Assembly (NCBI GenBank): GCA_024277555.1 | Contig: JAJRUY010000280.1 | Span: forward strand, 1 to 6,587 | Source: Gammaproteobacteria bacterium | GTDB lineage: Bacteria; Pseudomonadota; Gammaproteobacteria; Chromatiales; Chromatiaceae | Reading direction: 5' to 3' | Length of the DNA stretch: 6,587 nucleotides | Shown: piece after piece, positions 1 to 6,082 of the stretch | How the letters are laid out: every line of letters begins with the position of its first letter | Numbering within the stretch: position 1 is the first letter of the stretch | The notes under the pieces: generated by a model | What the model saw: only the letters and a program-made list of their open reading frames with translations | What the model was told of the DNA's origin: nothing | Databases searched by the model: none | Position numbers and translations under genes: made by a program

Positions 1-331
1 AAAAGGCTTCATGTATACGCTTTTCCTCGCCCATTACTTCCAGGGCAAAGGAGGTTTTTGCATGCAGGTGGGCGGCGCCGCCGAACATGGCGGGCCTGTG
101 CTGGAATTTGACGTTTTCCGGTTGCTTGGCCGCCCATTCCTGCACTGCCGGGTCAAGATTCTTGCAATGGGGGCAGGTGTACAGGAAGAATTCCACCACC
201 TCCACATCCGTGCCGGTTCCTGGTGGCGGGGTGGGGGAAATGGTGTCGTAATCGGTGCCTTCTTTTGGTTGCATGGCCATCAGGCTGGCAGATGAAAGGC
301 ACAACACAAAGAGAACTAACAGTTTTTTCAT
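1..331 (-). CDS. dsbA: DsbA-type thiol:disulfide interchange protein, N-terminal part (cut by window edge)
   Basis: Only the first 110 codons are present; the 3' part lies beyond position 1. The protein starts MKKLLVLFVLCLSSASLMA, a signal peptide with a Lys-Lys n-region and a hydrophobic core, probably cleaved after Ala19. There is no lipobox, so a soluble periplasmic protein is expected. After a Pro-rich stretch (residues 33-37), VEVVEFFLYTCPHCKNLDP is the first thioredoxin-fold strand and active site, with redox Cys53 and Cys56 in CPHC (bases 164-175), the classic DsbA motif. DsbA proteins oxidise cysteine pairs in secreted proteins and are re-oxidised by DsbB. The start ATG (329-331) has GGAG six bases upstream (338-341). 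The helical insertion and cis-Pro loop cannot be checked because they are outside the window. The gene lies 78 bp downstream of ssb on the same strand. Family assignment is secure; the exact paralogue is inferred. Confidence 0.92.
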   Translation of the reverse strand, partial: MKKLLVLFVLCLSSASLMAMQPKEGTDYDTISPTPPPGTGTDVEVVEFFLYTCPHCKNLDPAVQEWAAKQPENVKFQHRPAMFGGAAHLHAKTSFALEVMGEEKRIHEAF

Positions 332-409
332 CGAACACTCCAGTGGAAATTGTTGTATTTATTCAGCATTTGAGACAATTGAAGACGGGCAAAGTTTCCC
401 GGAAGTCCA

Positions 410-874
410 TTAGAACGGGATGTCATCCTCAAAATCACCGGCAGCTCCTGCCGTCTGAGGGGTACTGTTGCCCTTCGCTTCGCCCTGGCCAGCAGCGCCA
501 GGTGCGGGGCGGGAAAACTCGGTGCTGCCACCAGCGCCACGGCTGTCCAGCATTTGCATCTCACCGGCAACGATTTCCGTAGTGTAGCGATCCTGGCCGT
601 CGTTTCCCTGCCACTTGCGGGTGCGCAGGCTACCTTCGATGTAGACCTTGGAGCCTTTTTTCAGGTATTCCCCGGCAATTTCCGCCAGCCGGTTGAAAAA
701 CACCACCCGGTGCCATTCGGTGCGTTCCTGTTGCTCGCCTGTCTGCTTGTCTTTCCAGGATTCCGATGTGGCAACGGTGATATTGGTGACTGCGCCGCCG
801 CTGGGCATGTAGCGGGTTTCCGGGTCTTTACCCAGGTTGCCAATCAGTATGACTTTGTTGATGCCTCTTGCCAT
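410..874 (-). CDS. ssb: Single-stranded DNA-binding protein SSB
   Basis: This 154-residue protein is a standard bacterial SSB that coats single-stranded DNA as a homotetramer in replication, recombination and repair. Residues 1 to about 112 form the OB-fold and open MARGINKVILIGNLGKDPE. The DNA-stacking aromatics Trp40, Trp54, Phe60 and Trp88 fall at the numbers used for E. coli SSB, and His55 is also present. Residues from about 113 to 146 are a Gly/Ala/Pro/Gln-rich disordered linker, shorter than in E. coli. The protein ends DFEDDIPF, the acidic tip that recruits repair and replication partners. The start ATG has a strong GAGGAGG Shine-Dalgarno four bases upstream (879-885). It follows the MFS gene by 51 bp on the same strand with no visible terminator between, so the two may be co-transcribed. 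I see no LexA box in front of it. Confidence 0.97.
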   Translation of the reverse strand: MARGINKVILIGNLGKDPETRYMPSGGAVTNITVATSESWKDKQTGEQQERTEWHRVVFFNRLAEIAGEYLKKGSKVYIEGSLRTRKWQGNDGQDRYTTEIVAGEMQMLDSRGAGGSTEFSRPAPGAAGQGEAKGNSTPQTAGAAGDFEDDIPF

Positions 875-925
875 GTTTCCTCCTCAGGATTTGCCATCCA
901 TGAAATTTATCGCGTGCTCGTGAGT

Positions 926-2146
926 TTAACGCCCATCTGTTGAAATTGCATCTGCTTTGGTGGGCGTTTGCATGCCTGCCGCCAGCAGCAACCACAGTAG
1001 GACAAAGCCCGCCCCCAGCAGAAATACCGAGGTTTCACCAAAATGTGCGTGCGCCCAGCCGCCCAGCAATCCACCGACAAAGGCGCCGCTGAACTGGGAC
1101 GTAGAATACACGCCCATGGCGGTGCCGCGGATGGTTCCGGGAGCCAGTTTGGAGACCAGGGAGGGCAAGGTGGCCTCCAGCAGGTTGAAGCCGATGAAAA
1201 ACAGCAGCAGCATCAGGCCCAGTCCCCAAATGCTGCTGGAGAGTAGATAAAAGCCCAGCAGTGCAATTCCAAGCGCGCTGATGGAGCCGGTAAACACTTG
1301 TTTCATCGTGCCTTTTTTTTCTGCCATGATGATGAAAGGCACCATCAGCCCCATGGATAGCAGCATTACCGGCAGATACAGCCAGGTATGTTGTTCCACC
1401 GGCAGGCCTGCGTCGCGCAGGGTCAGGGGAAGCGCCAGAAACAGGGAGGTGAGTACGAAATGCAGGGTAAAAATCCCGGCATCCAGGCGCAGCAGCTGTG
1501 GATTGCGCAATACTTTGCCGAACAGAGCCGGCACCGGTTCCGCATCACCGTGAACACTGCTGTGCTCCGGGGTGGGAACCACCAGCAGCAGGATCAGGAT
1601 GCCACCGATGGCCAGGGCAGCAGTGATCCAGAACAAGCCGGGAACGCCAATCCAGGTGTTGAACAAGGGGCCGGCAATGAGAGCCAGGGTGAAGGAAAAA
1701 CCGATGGTCACGCCCACCACGGCCATGGATTTGGTGCGCTGGTTGTCGCGGGTCAGATCCGCCAGCAGCGCCATGACTGCTGCTGCAATGGCACCGCTGC
1801 CCTGAATGGCCCGACCGAGGATGATCATCCAGATGTCATCGGCCATGGCGGCGATGACGCTGCCCAGGACGAACAGCAGCAAGCCGCCGATGATCACCGG
1901 CTTGCGCCCGATGCGATCCGACAGCAGGCCGAAGGGAATCTGCAGTAGCGCCTGGGTCAGCCCGTAAATACCGATGGCCAGGCCAATCAGCACCGGGGTG
2001 GCGGAAGCCAGTTCCTCCGCATACAGGGCGAACACCGGAAGAATAAGGAACAGGCCCAGCATGCGTGAGCCATAGATGCCTGCCAGCCCGTAGGTGGCGC
2101 GGCGTTCCGTCCTGTTGAAACCACCTTGTTCCTTGTTGTCCGCCAT
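926..2146 (-). CDS. MFS transporter, YajR-like, without the C-terminal YAM domain
   Basis: This is a 406-residue major facilitator superfamily membrane protein with about twelve hydrophobic segments. Loop 2-3 carries motif A, GLLSDRIGRK (residues 73-82, with Asp77 and Arg81). TM4 carries motif B, LGRAIQGSGAI, with Arg112. TM5 has a motif C-like GVTIGFSFTLALIAGP. The closest protein I can recall is E. coli YajR, a proton-motive-force-dependent exporter of unknown substrate: ERRATYGL, IGIYGLTQALLQIPFG and GTAMGVYSTSQFSG all have clear counterparts there. YajR has an extra cytoplasmic YAM domain of about 65 residues, but this protein stops about 16 residues after TM12. The chosen start (ATG 2144-2146) lets ERRATYGL align near the N-terminus as in YajR. 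An in-frame TTG at 2219-2221 would add 25 unlikely residues and overlap the uvrA start. No clear Shine-Dalgarno is visible. Substrate is unknown; drug or metabolite efflux is only a family-level guess. Confidence 0.9.
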   Translation of the reverse strand: MADNKEQGGFNRTERRATYGLAGIYGSRMLGLFLILPVFALYAEELASATPVLIGLAIGIYGLTQALLQIPFGLLSDRIGRKPVIIGGLLLFVLGSVIAAMADDIWMIILGRAIQGSGAIAAAVMALLADLTRDNQRTKSMAVVGVTIGFSFTLALIAGPLFNTWIGVPGLFWITAALAIGGILILLLVVPTPEHSSVHGDAEPVPALFGKVLRNPQLLRLDAGIFTLHFVLTSLFLALPLTLRDAGLPVEQHTWLYLPVMLLSMGLMVPFIIMAEKKGTMKQVFTGSISALGIALLGFYLLSSSIWGLGLMLLLFFIGFNLLEATLPSLVSKLAPGTIRGTAMGVYSTSQFSGAFVGGLLGGWAHAHFGETSVFLLGAGFVLLWLLLAAGMQTPTKADAISTDGR

Positions 2147-2161
2147 GATTTGTCGAAGGGT

Positions 2162-2191
2162 TTGAAGCCAAATGGAATAACGGCGTATAGT
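2162..2191 (+). promoter_or_regulatory. Candidate sigma-70 promoter for uvrA
   Basis: TTGAAG (2162-2167, 4 of 6 to TTGACA) and TATAGT (2186-2191, 5 of 6 to TATAAT) are separated by 18 bp. Transcription would start near 2198, giving a leader of about 23 bases before the preferred uvrA start at 2221. This is assigned by eye from consensus only. Confidence 0.45.
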
Positions 2192-2211
2192 ACCCTGTTT
2201 CCTGCCAGCAA
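2184..2211 (-). promoter_or_regulatory. Weak candidate promoter for the MFS gene
   Basis: On the minus strand, TTGCTG (2211-2206) and TATACG (2189-2184) are 16 bp apart, matching consensus at 3 and 4 of 6 positions. The -10 overlaps the proposed uvrA -10 on the other strand, so the two polymerases would compete. A start near 2177 would leave about a 30-base leader and would place the alternative TTG start at 2221 outside the transcript. Confidence 0.22.
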
Positions 2212-2220
2212 AGAATGACA

Positions 2221-5061
2221 ATGGACAGTATCCGCCTGCGGGGCGCCCGCACCCACAATCTGAAGAATATCGATCTGGAACTGCCCCGGGACAAGCTCAT
2301 CGTCATCACCGGGCTGTCGGGCTCGGGCAAGTCGTCCCTGGCTTTCGACACCATCTATGCCGAGGGTCAGCGGCGTTATGTGGAGTCGCTTTCCGCCTAC
2401 GCCCGGCAGTTTCTGTCCATGATGGAAAAGCCCGATGTGGATCATATCGAGGGGCTGTCCCCGGCCATTTCCATCGAACAGAAGACCACCAGTCACAATC
2501 CCCGCTCCACCGTGGGCACCATCACCGAGATCTATGATTATCTGCGCCTGCTGTTCGCACGGGCGGGAACGCCATTGTGTCCTGAGCACAAGCTGCCCCT
2601 GGAGGCCCAGACCATCGAGCAGATGGTGGATCAGGTGCTGGCTCTGCCCGAGGGCAGCAAGCTGATGCTGCTGGCGCCGGTGATTTCCGAACGCAAGGGG
2701 GAATACCACAAGCTGCTCAAGGAACTGGCCGCCCAGGGCTTTATCCGCGCCCGTATCGACGGCGGGATCTGGGAGCTGGACGATGCGCCGGATCTGGATT
2801 TGCGCAAAAAACACAGTATCGAGGCGGTGGTGGATCGATTCAAGGTGCGGGAGGATTTACGCCTGCGTCTGACCGAATCTTTTGAAACCGCCCTGCGCCT
2901 GGCCGATGGCGTGGCCCTGGTGGCCTGGATGGATGAGCCGGAAAAGGACGAGTTGGTGTTCTCCGCCAATTTCGCCTGCCCGGTTTGTGGCCACAGTATC
3001 GAGGAGCTGGAGCCAAGACTATTCTCCTTCAACAACCCCGTGGGTGCCTGTGAGGTCTGCGACGGCCTGGGGGTGAAACAGAGCTTTGATGTACACAAGG
3101 TGGTTGCCCATCCCGAGCTGTCCCTGGCGGCGGGAGCCGTGCGTGGCTGGGATCGGCGCAACGCCTATTATTTCCAGATGCTCCAGTCCCTGGCCCGGCA
3201 CTATGATTTCGATCCGGAAATGCCCTGGCAGAAACTGCCGCAGAAGATCCGTGACATCATCCTCTATGGCAGCGGCAGCGAGGCGATTCACTTCGACTAT
3301 CACAATCATCTGGGAAGGCGGGTGAAGAAGACCCATCCCTTCGAGGGGGTGATACACAACATGGAGCGCCGCTACCGGGAGACAGATTCCAGCGCCGTGC
3401 GCGAAGAGCTTTCGCGCTATCTTTCCAGCCATGCCTGCCCTGCCTGCAAGGGGGCGCGGCTGAACGAGGCGGCGCGCAATGTATTTGTCGATGACAGCAG
3501 CCTGCCGGATATCACAGCCCTGTCGGTAAGTGATTGCCTGAGTTTCTTCCAGCGGCTGGATCTGCCGGGCAAGCGGGGCAAGATCGCGGAAAAAATCATC
3601 AAGGAAATCGAGGAGCGCCTGAGCTTTCTGGTGAATGTGGGGCTGGACTACCTCACCCTGGATCGCAGCGCCGACACCCTGTCTGGCGGCGAGGCTCAGC
3701 GCATACGCCTGGCCAGCCAGATCGGCGCCGGGCTTGTTGGCGTCATGTATGTGCTGGACGAGCCTTCCATCGGCCTGCACCAGCGCGACAATGCCCGATT
3801 GCTCAAGACCCTGACTTATCTGCGCGACCTGGGCAACACCGTGATCGTGGTGGAACACGATGAAGAAGCCATCCGCGCCGCCGATCATGTTGTAGACATC
3901 GGCCCCGGCGCAGGGGTGCATGGCGGTGAAATCGTGGCCCAGGGCACGGCAGAAGAAGTGGCCGCCAACCCGAAATCCCTCACCGGCAAATACCTTAGCG
4001 GCGAGCGGTGCATCGCCATTCCGCAGATGCGCACCCCTGTGAACCGGGAGCGCTTGCTGGTGCTCGAAGGAGCCAGGGGCAACAATCTGAAAAAGGTGCG
4101 CCTGGAAATCCCCGTGGGTCTGTTCACCTGTGTTACCGGGGTATCCGGCTCGGGCAAATCCACCCTCATCAACGACACTCTCTATCCCCTGGCGGCCAAT
4201 GAGCTGAACCGCGCCAGTCAAACGGTGGCGCCTCATGATGCCGTCCATGGCCTGGAACATTTCGACAAGGTGGTGGATATCGACCAGTCCCCCATCGGCC
4301 GCACGCCGCGCTCCAATCCCGCCACCTATACCGGCCTGTTCACCCCCATCCGTGAACTGTTCGCCGGAGTGCCCGAATCCCGCTCCCGGGGCTATACGCC
4401 GGGGCGCTTCAGCTTCAACGTCAAGGGTGGGCGCTGCGAGGCCTGCAAGGGCGATGGCGTGATCAAGGTAGAGATGCACTTCCTGCCGGATATCTATGTG
4501 CAATGCGATACCTGCAAGGGCAAGCGCTACAACCGCGAGACCCTGGAAATCAAATACAAGGGCAAGAGCATCAACGAAGTGTTGAACATGACCGTGGAAG
4601 AAGCCCTTGATTTCTTTGATGCCGTACCCGTGGTCAAGCGCAAGCTGCAGACCCTGGTGGATGTGGGCCTGACCTACATCCAGCTGGGACAGAACGCCAC
4701 TACCTTATCCGGTGGTGAGGCCCAGCGGGTGAAGCTGTCACGGGAGCTGTCCAAGCGTGATACGGGCAATACGCTGTACATTCTGGATGAACCGACCACC
4801 GGCCTGCATTTTCATGATGTGGAACAGCTGCTGGGCGTACTGCACCGCCTGCGGGATCACGGCAACACGGTCATCGTCATTGAGCACAACCTGGATGTCA
4901 TCAAAACCGCAGACTGGATCATCGACCTGGGGCCGGAAGGAGGCGATGGCGGAGGAGAGATCATCGCCGCCGGTATGCCAGAGGAAGTGGCAAAGAACGC
5001 CACTTCCCATACCGGCAGATTTTTGCAACCCGTGCTGGAAACCCGGAATAACGGCTTTTGA
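2221..5061 (+). CDS. uvrA: UvrA, ATPase subunit of excinuclease ABC
   Basis: UvrA is the damage-sensing ATPase of nucleotide excision repair; as a dimer it loads UvrB at lesions. This 946-residue copy looks intact. The first ATPase half has Walker A GLSGSGKSS (31-39), zinc ligands Cys253, Cys256, Cys277 and Cys280, signature LSGGEAQ (487-493) and Walker B VLDEP with Glu514. The second half has Walker A GVSGSGKST (640-648, Lys646), the DNA-contacting zinc module Cys739, Cys742, Cys762 and Cys765, signature LSGGEAQ (829-835) and Walker B LYILDEP with Glu857. Residues about 130-245 correspond to the UvrB-binding region. I prefer the ATG at 2221 because MDSIRLRGARTHNLKNI lines up with the E. coli start; an in-frame ATG at 2215 would add Met-Thr. 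The Shine-Dalgarno is weak (AAAGA near 2210-2214). An extra Cys pair, CPAC (406-409), sits in the insertion domain. The sequence closely resembles the enterobacterial protein throughout. Confidence 0.98.
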   Translation: MDSIRLRGARTHNLKNIDLELPRDKLIVITGLSGSGKSSLAFDTIYAEGQRRYVESLSAYARQFLSMMEKPDVDHIEGLSPAISIEQKTTSHNPRSTVGTITEIYDYLRLLFARAGTPLCPEHKLPLEAQTIEQMVDQVLALPEGSKLMLLAPVISERKGEYHKLLKELAAQGFIRARIDGGIWELDDAPDLDLRKKHSIEAVVDRFKVREDLRLRLTESFETALRLADGVALVAWMDEPEKDELVFSANFACPVCGHSIEELEPRLFSFNNPVGACEVCDGLGVKQSFDVHKVVAHPELSLAAGAVRGWDRRNAYYFQMLQSLARHYDFDPEMPWQKLPQKIRDIILYGSGSEAIHFDYHNHLGRRVKKTHPFEGVIHNMERRYRETDSSAVREELSRYLSSHACPACKGARLNEAARNVFVDDSSLPDITALSVSDCLSFFQRLDLPGKRGKIAEKIIKEIEERLSFLVNVGLDYLTLDRSADTLSGGEAQRIRLASQIGAGLVGVMYVLDEPSIGLHQRDNARLLKTLTYLRDLGNTVIVVEHDEEAIRAADHVVDIGPGAGVHGGEIVAQGTAEEVAANPKSLTGKYLSGERCIAIPQMRTPVNRERLLVLEGARGNNLKKVRLEIPVGLFTCVTGVSGSGKSTLINDTLYPLAANELNRASQTVAPHDAVHGLEHFDKVVDIDQSPIGRTPRSNPATYTGLFTPIRELFAGVPESRSRGYTPGRFSFNVKGGRCEACKGDGVIKVEMHFLPDIYVQCDTCKGKRYNRETLEIKYKGKSINEVLNMTVEEALDFFDAVPVVKRKLQTLVDVGLTYIQLGQNATTLSGGEAQRVKLSRELSKRDTGNTLYILDEPTTGLHFHDVEQLLGVLHRLRDHGNTVIVIEHNLDVIKTADWIIDLGPEGGDGGGEIIAAGMPEEVAKNATSHTGRFLQPVLETRNNGF

Positions 5062-5105
5062 GATGCCCTGCCCTTGAAAAAACCCAAAACAGACAGAACT
5101 ATGAG

Positions 5106-5114
5106 TGATATAGA
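5106..5114 (+). promoter_or_regulatory. Possible extended -10 promoter before the DksA-like gene
   Basis: TG-A-TATAGA matches an extended -10 (TG-n-TATAAT with 4 of 6). It has no good -35 partner. Transcription would begin near 5121, just before the upstream ATG at 5124, which would favour the downstream start at 5157. Read-through from uvrA is an alternative, since no terminator is visible at 5062-5100. Confidence 0.22.
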
Positions 5115-5143
5115 GAGCACATAATGAGTATTGCACAGCCTGC

Positions 5144-5148
5144 AGGAG
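5144..5148 (+). promoter_or_regulatory. Ribosome binding site deciding the DksA-like start
   Basis: AGGAG lies eight bases before the ATG at 5157. The upstream in-frame ATG at 5124 has only a purine run (AGAGAG) with no core Shine-Dalgarno. This supports the shorter 129-residue protein. Confidence 0.6.
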
Positions 5149-5156
5149 AACAAATC

Positions 5157-5546
5157 ATGTTGAGTCCGGCACAAATCAGCGAATTCAAAACCATCCTGGA
5201 TCAGCGCTATCAAGAATTGCGGGAAGAGATTCGCAAGGTATTGCTGGAATCGGACAAAGAGCAGTTCCAAAAACTGGCCGGAGAGGTTCATGACAGGGAA
5301 GAGCTGTCAGTTGCCGATCTGCTGGTGGATATAAATTATGCAGAAATCGACCATCTGCTCAAAGAGCTCCACGAAACGGAAGACGCCTTGCGACGGATTC
5401 GCGAAGGAAGATACGGTATCTGCGTCGATACCGGCGAGTCCATAGATCTGGAACGCCTGAAGGCCTATCCAGCCGCCAAGCGCACGCTCAGGGCGCAGAC
5501 GATCTATGAAAAAACCCATGCTGGAGAAACCCACGCGAGTCTGTGA
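5157..5546 (+). CDS. DksA/TraR-family regulator with a cysteine-depleted zinc finger
   Basis: This is a 129-residue protein (140 if the ATG at 5124 is used). DksA-family proteins bind the RNA polymerase secondary channel and modify initiation, often with ppGpp. Residues 5-80 are charged and helical, as expected for the coiled-coil hairpin, with a turn around AGEVHDREELSVADLL (41-56). RIREGRYGICVDTGESIDLE then leads into the finger, and ERLKAYPAAKR (99-109) is the conserved linker. Where the family has C-x2-C-x17-C-x2-C, this protein has Cys89, Thr92, Thr110 and Ala113 with exact spacing, so the fold is probably kept without bound zinc. Zinc-independent DksA paralogues are known, such as DksA2 of Pseudomonas aeruginosa, which is made under zinc limitation; similar use here is inference. 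The canonical DxxDxA tip motif is not evident, so activity on polymerase is uncertain. The gene follows uvrA by 95 bp; no Zur-type site was recognised. Confidence 0.85.
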   Translation: MLSPAQISEFKTILDQRYQELREEIRKVLLESDKEQFQKLAGEVHDREELSVADLLVDINYAEIDHLLKELHETEDALRRIREGRYGICVDTGESIDLERLKAYPAAKRTLRAQTIYEKTHAGETHASL

Positions 5547-5657
5547 ATTTCACTTCAGGGTAGCTTGGAGAAAAGGAGCGGCATCCTTTGCACTTCCGGG
5601 AGGTATCCGTGGTCGCTTTCCGCTGCCCAGTGCAATAAGTGGGGTTAGGAGAACAAG
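5547..5657. other. Non-coding gap with no recognisable content
   Basis: This is the stretch between the DksA-like gene and the inverted-repeat element. I find no convincing gene, intrinsic terminator or RNA. TTGCAC (5588-5593) and GTGCAA (5630-5635) could pair across a 36-base loop, but this is too weak to call a structure. Confidence 0.4.
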
Positions 5658-5659
5658 TA

Positions 5660-5774
5660 AAGGGTGCCTCGAATAATTGTCATACCGGCGCAGGCCGGTA
5701 TCCACAACCTGTTGATTTGTCTGAACTCTGTCTTTCGCCGGAGTGACGAAATCTGTATTTTTCGAGGTGCCCTT
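5660..5774. mobile_element. MITE-like element with terminal inverted repeats
   Basis: The left end AAGGGTGCCTCGAATAA (5660-5676) matches the reverse complement of the right end (5758-5774), AAGGGCACCTCGAAAAA, at 14 of 17 positions. Two of the three mismatches become G-U pairs in a plus-strand RNA. Further in, GTCATACCGGCG (5680-5690 region) is echoed in inverted orientation by CGCCGGAGTGAC (5736-5747), so the whole element is a long imperfect palindrome. There is no coding capacity, which fits a non-autonomous miniature element moved by a transposase elsewhere. TA occurs next to both ends (5658-5659 and 5774-5775), as expected for a TA-duplicating transposase, although the right-hand TA overlaps the repeat by one base. 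The internal GTCAT-CCGGC motif resembles abundant intergenic repeats in proteobacteria. The parent transposon family is not identified. Confidence 0.7.
5682..5701. repeat. Perfect 8-bp hairpin inside the MITE
   Basis: ATACCGGC (5682-5689), loop GCAG (5690-5693) and GCCGGTAT (5694-5701) form a perfect GC-rich stem-loop. No T-tract follows, so it is more likely a repeat signature than an intrinsic terminator. Confidence 0.75.
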
Positions 5775-5799
5775 ATGTTCAAAATAGCTCTTGATATTA

Positions 5800-5817
5800 C
5801 GTACGTTTAATCGTACG
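5800..5817. promoter_or_regulatory. Probable autoregulatory operator of the toxin-antitoxin operon
   Basis: Two CGTACG palindromes (5800-5805, extended to ACGTACGT at 5799-5806, and 5812-5817) have centres 12 bp apart. E. coli YefM-YoeB binds a long and a short palindrome with TGTACA cores at the same 12-bp spacing, so this pair is a good operator candidate. A -10-like TTTAAT (5806-5811) lies between them, though its -35 is unclear; TTGATA (5791-5796) is another possible promoter element. Repressor binding here would block transcription. Confidence 0.55.
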
Positions 5818-5839
5818 CTTAGTCAGGGAGGTATTTATC

Positions 5840-6082
5840 ATGACCATTTTGAATGCTACAGAAGCTCGATCTAAGCTGTATACCCTCATAGATGAGACCA
5901 CAGAAACCCACCAACCTATTGTAATTACAGGGAAAAGGGGGAATGCTGTTCTGGTGTCTGAAGAAGATTGGAACTCCATTGCTGAAACCCTTCATTTACT
6001 CTCTGTTCCCGGAATGAGAGAGTCAATAAAAGAGGGAATGAAGGAGGATCTATCAGAATGTTCTAAGGAGCTTGATTGGTGA
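5840..6082 (+). CDS. Antitoxin, Phd/YefM family
   Basis: This 80-residue protein is the antitoxin and DNA-binding half of a type II module. The N-terminal part MTILNATEARSKLYTLIDE matches the Phd/YefM fold, with Arg10 in the position important for operator binding in E. coli YefM. PIVITGKRGNAVLVSEEDW (residues about 29-47) is the family's central beta stretch, followed by SIAETLHLLSVPG, also typical of YefM. The acidic, probably disordered C-terminus (ESIKEGMKEDLSECSKELDW) would wrap and block the toxin. The start ATG has GGGAGG eight bases upstream (5826-5831). The stop overlaps the toxin start by three bases, so the two are translationally coupled. Base composition is clearly lower in GC than uvrA, suggesting horizontal acquisition. 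Family confidence is high; the symbol is left empty because several YefM-like subfamilies exist. Confidence 0.9.
   Translation: MTILNATEARSKLYTLIDETTETHQPIVITGKRGNAVLVSEEDWNSIAETLHLLSVPGMRESIKEGMKEDLSECSKELDW
6065..6070 (+). promoter_or_regulatory. Ribosome binding site deciding the toxin start
   Basis: AAGGAG ends eight bases before GTG at 6079. This supports GTG rather than the in-frame TTG at 6076 as the toxin start. The site lies inside the antitoxin gene, as expected for coupled translation. Confidence 0.7.

Larger units (their letters stand above)
2147..2220. promoter_or_regulatory. Divergent intergenic region between the MFS gene and uvrA
   Basis: These 74 bp separate two divergently transcribed genes and must hold at least the proximal promoters of both. 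The best plus-strand sigma-70 match and a weaker minus-strand candidate overlap here and are listed separately. In E. coli the uvrA upstream region is LexA-controlled, but no CTGT-N8-ACAG box is present. Confidence 0.6.

Noticed and set aside
386..401. CGGG/CCCG hairpin between ssb and dsbA as an intrinsic terminator
   Set aside because: The stem is only four pairs with an imperfect interior, and no T-tract follows on either strand.
2195..2208. CTG-N8-CAG palindrome upstream of uvrA as a LexA box
   Set aside because: LexA of the E. coli type needs CTG-N10-CAG; the spacing is two bases short and the fourth positions do not fit.
2147..2221. TTG start at 2221 for the MFS protein, giving 431 residues
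   Set aside because: The added 25 residues have no counterpart in YajR and overlap the uvrA start; ATG 2146 fits the family better.
1987..2814. 275-codon minus-strand open frame spanning the MFS/uvrA junction
   Set aside because: It crosses two well-supported genes in the wrong frame and shows no recognisable domain.
3019..4503. 494-codon open frame on the minus strand inside uvrA
   Set aside because: It is the antisense shadow of a GC-rich conserved gene; its translation resembles no family, and uvrA motifs explain the sequence fully.
5604..5638. Tiny GTG-initiated frame after a GGGAGG in the gap (about nine codons)
   Set aside because: It is too short, with no support beyond a chance purine run.
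5682..5701. Hairpin in the MITE read as a transcription terminator for the DksA-like gene
   Set aside because: The stem is strong but is followed by CCACAACC, not a T-tract; it is better explained as part of the repeat element.
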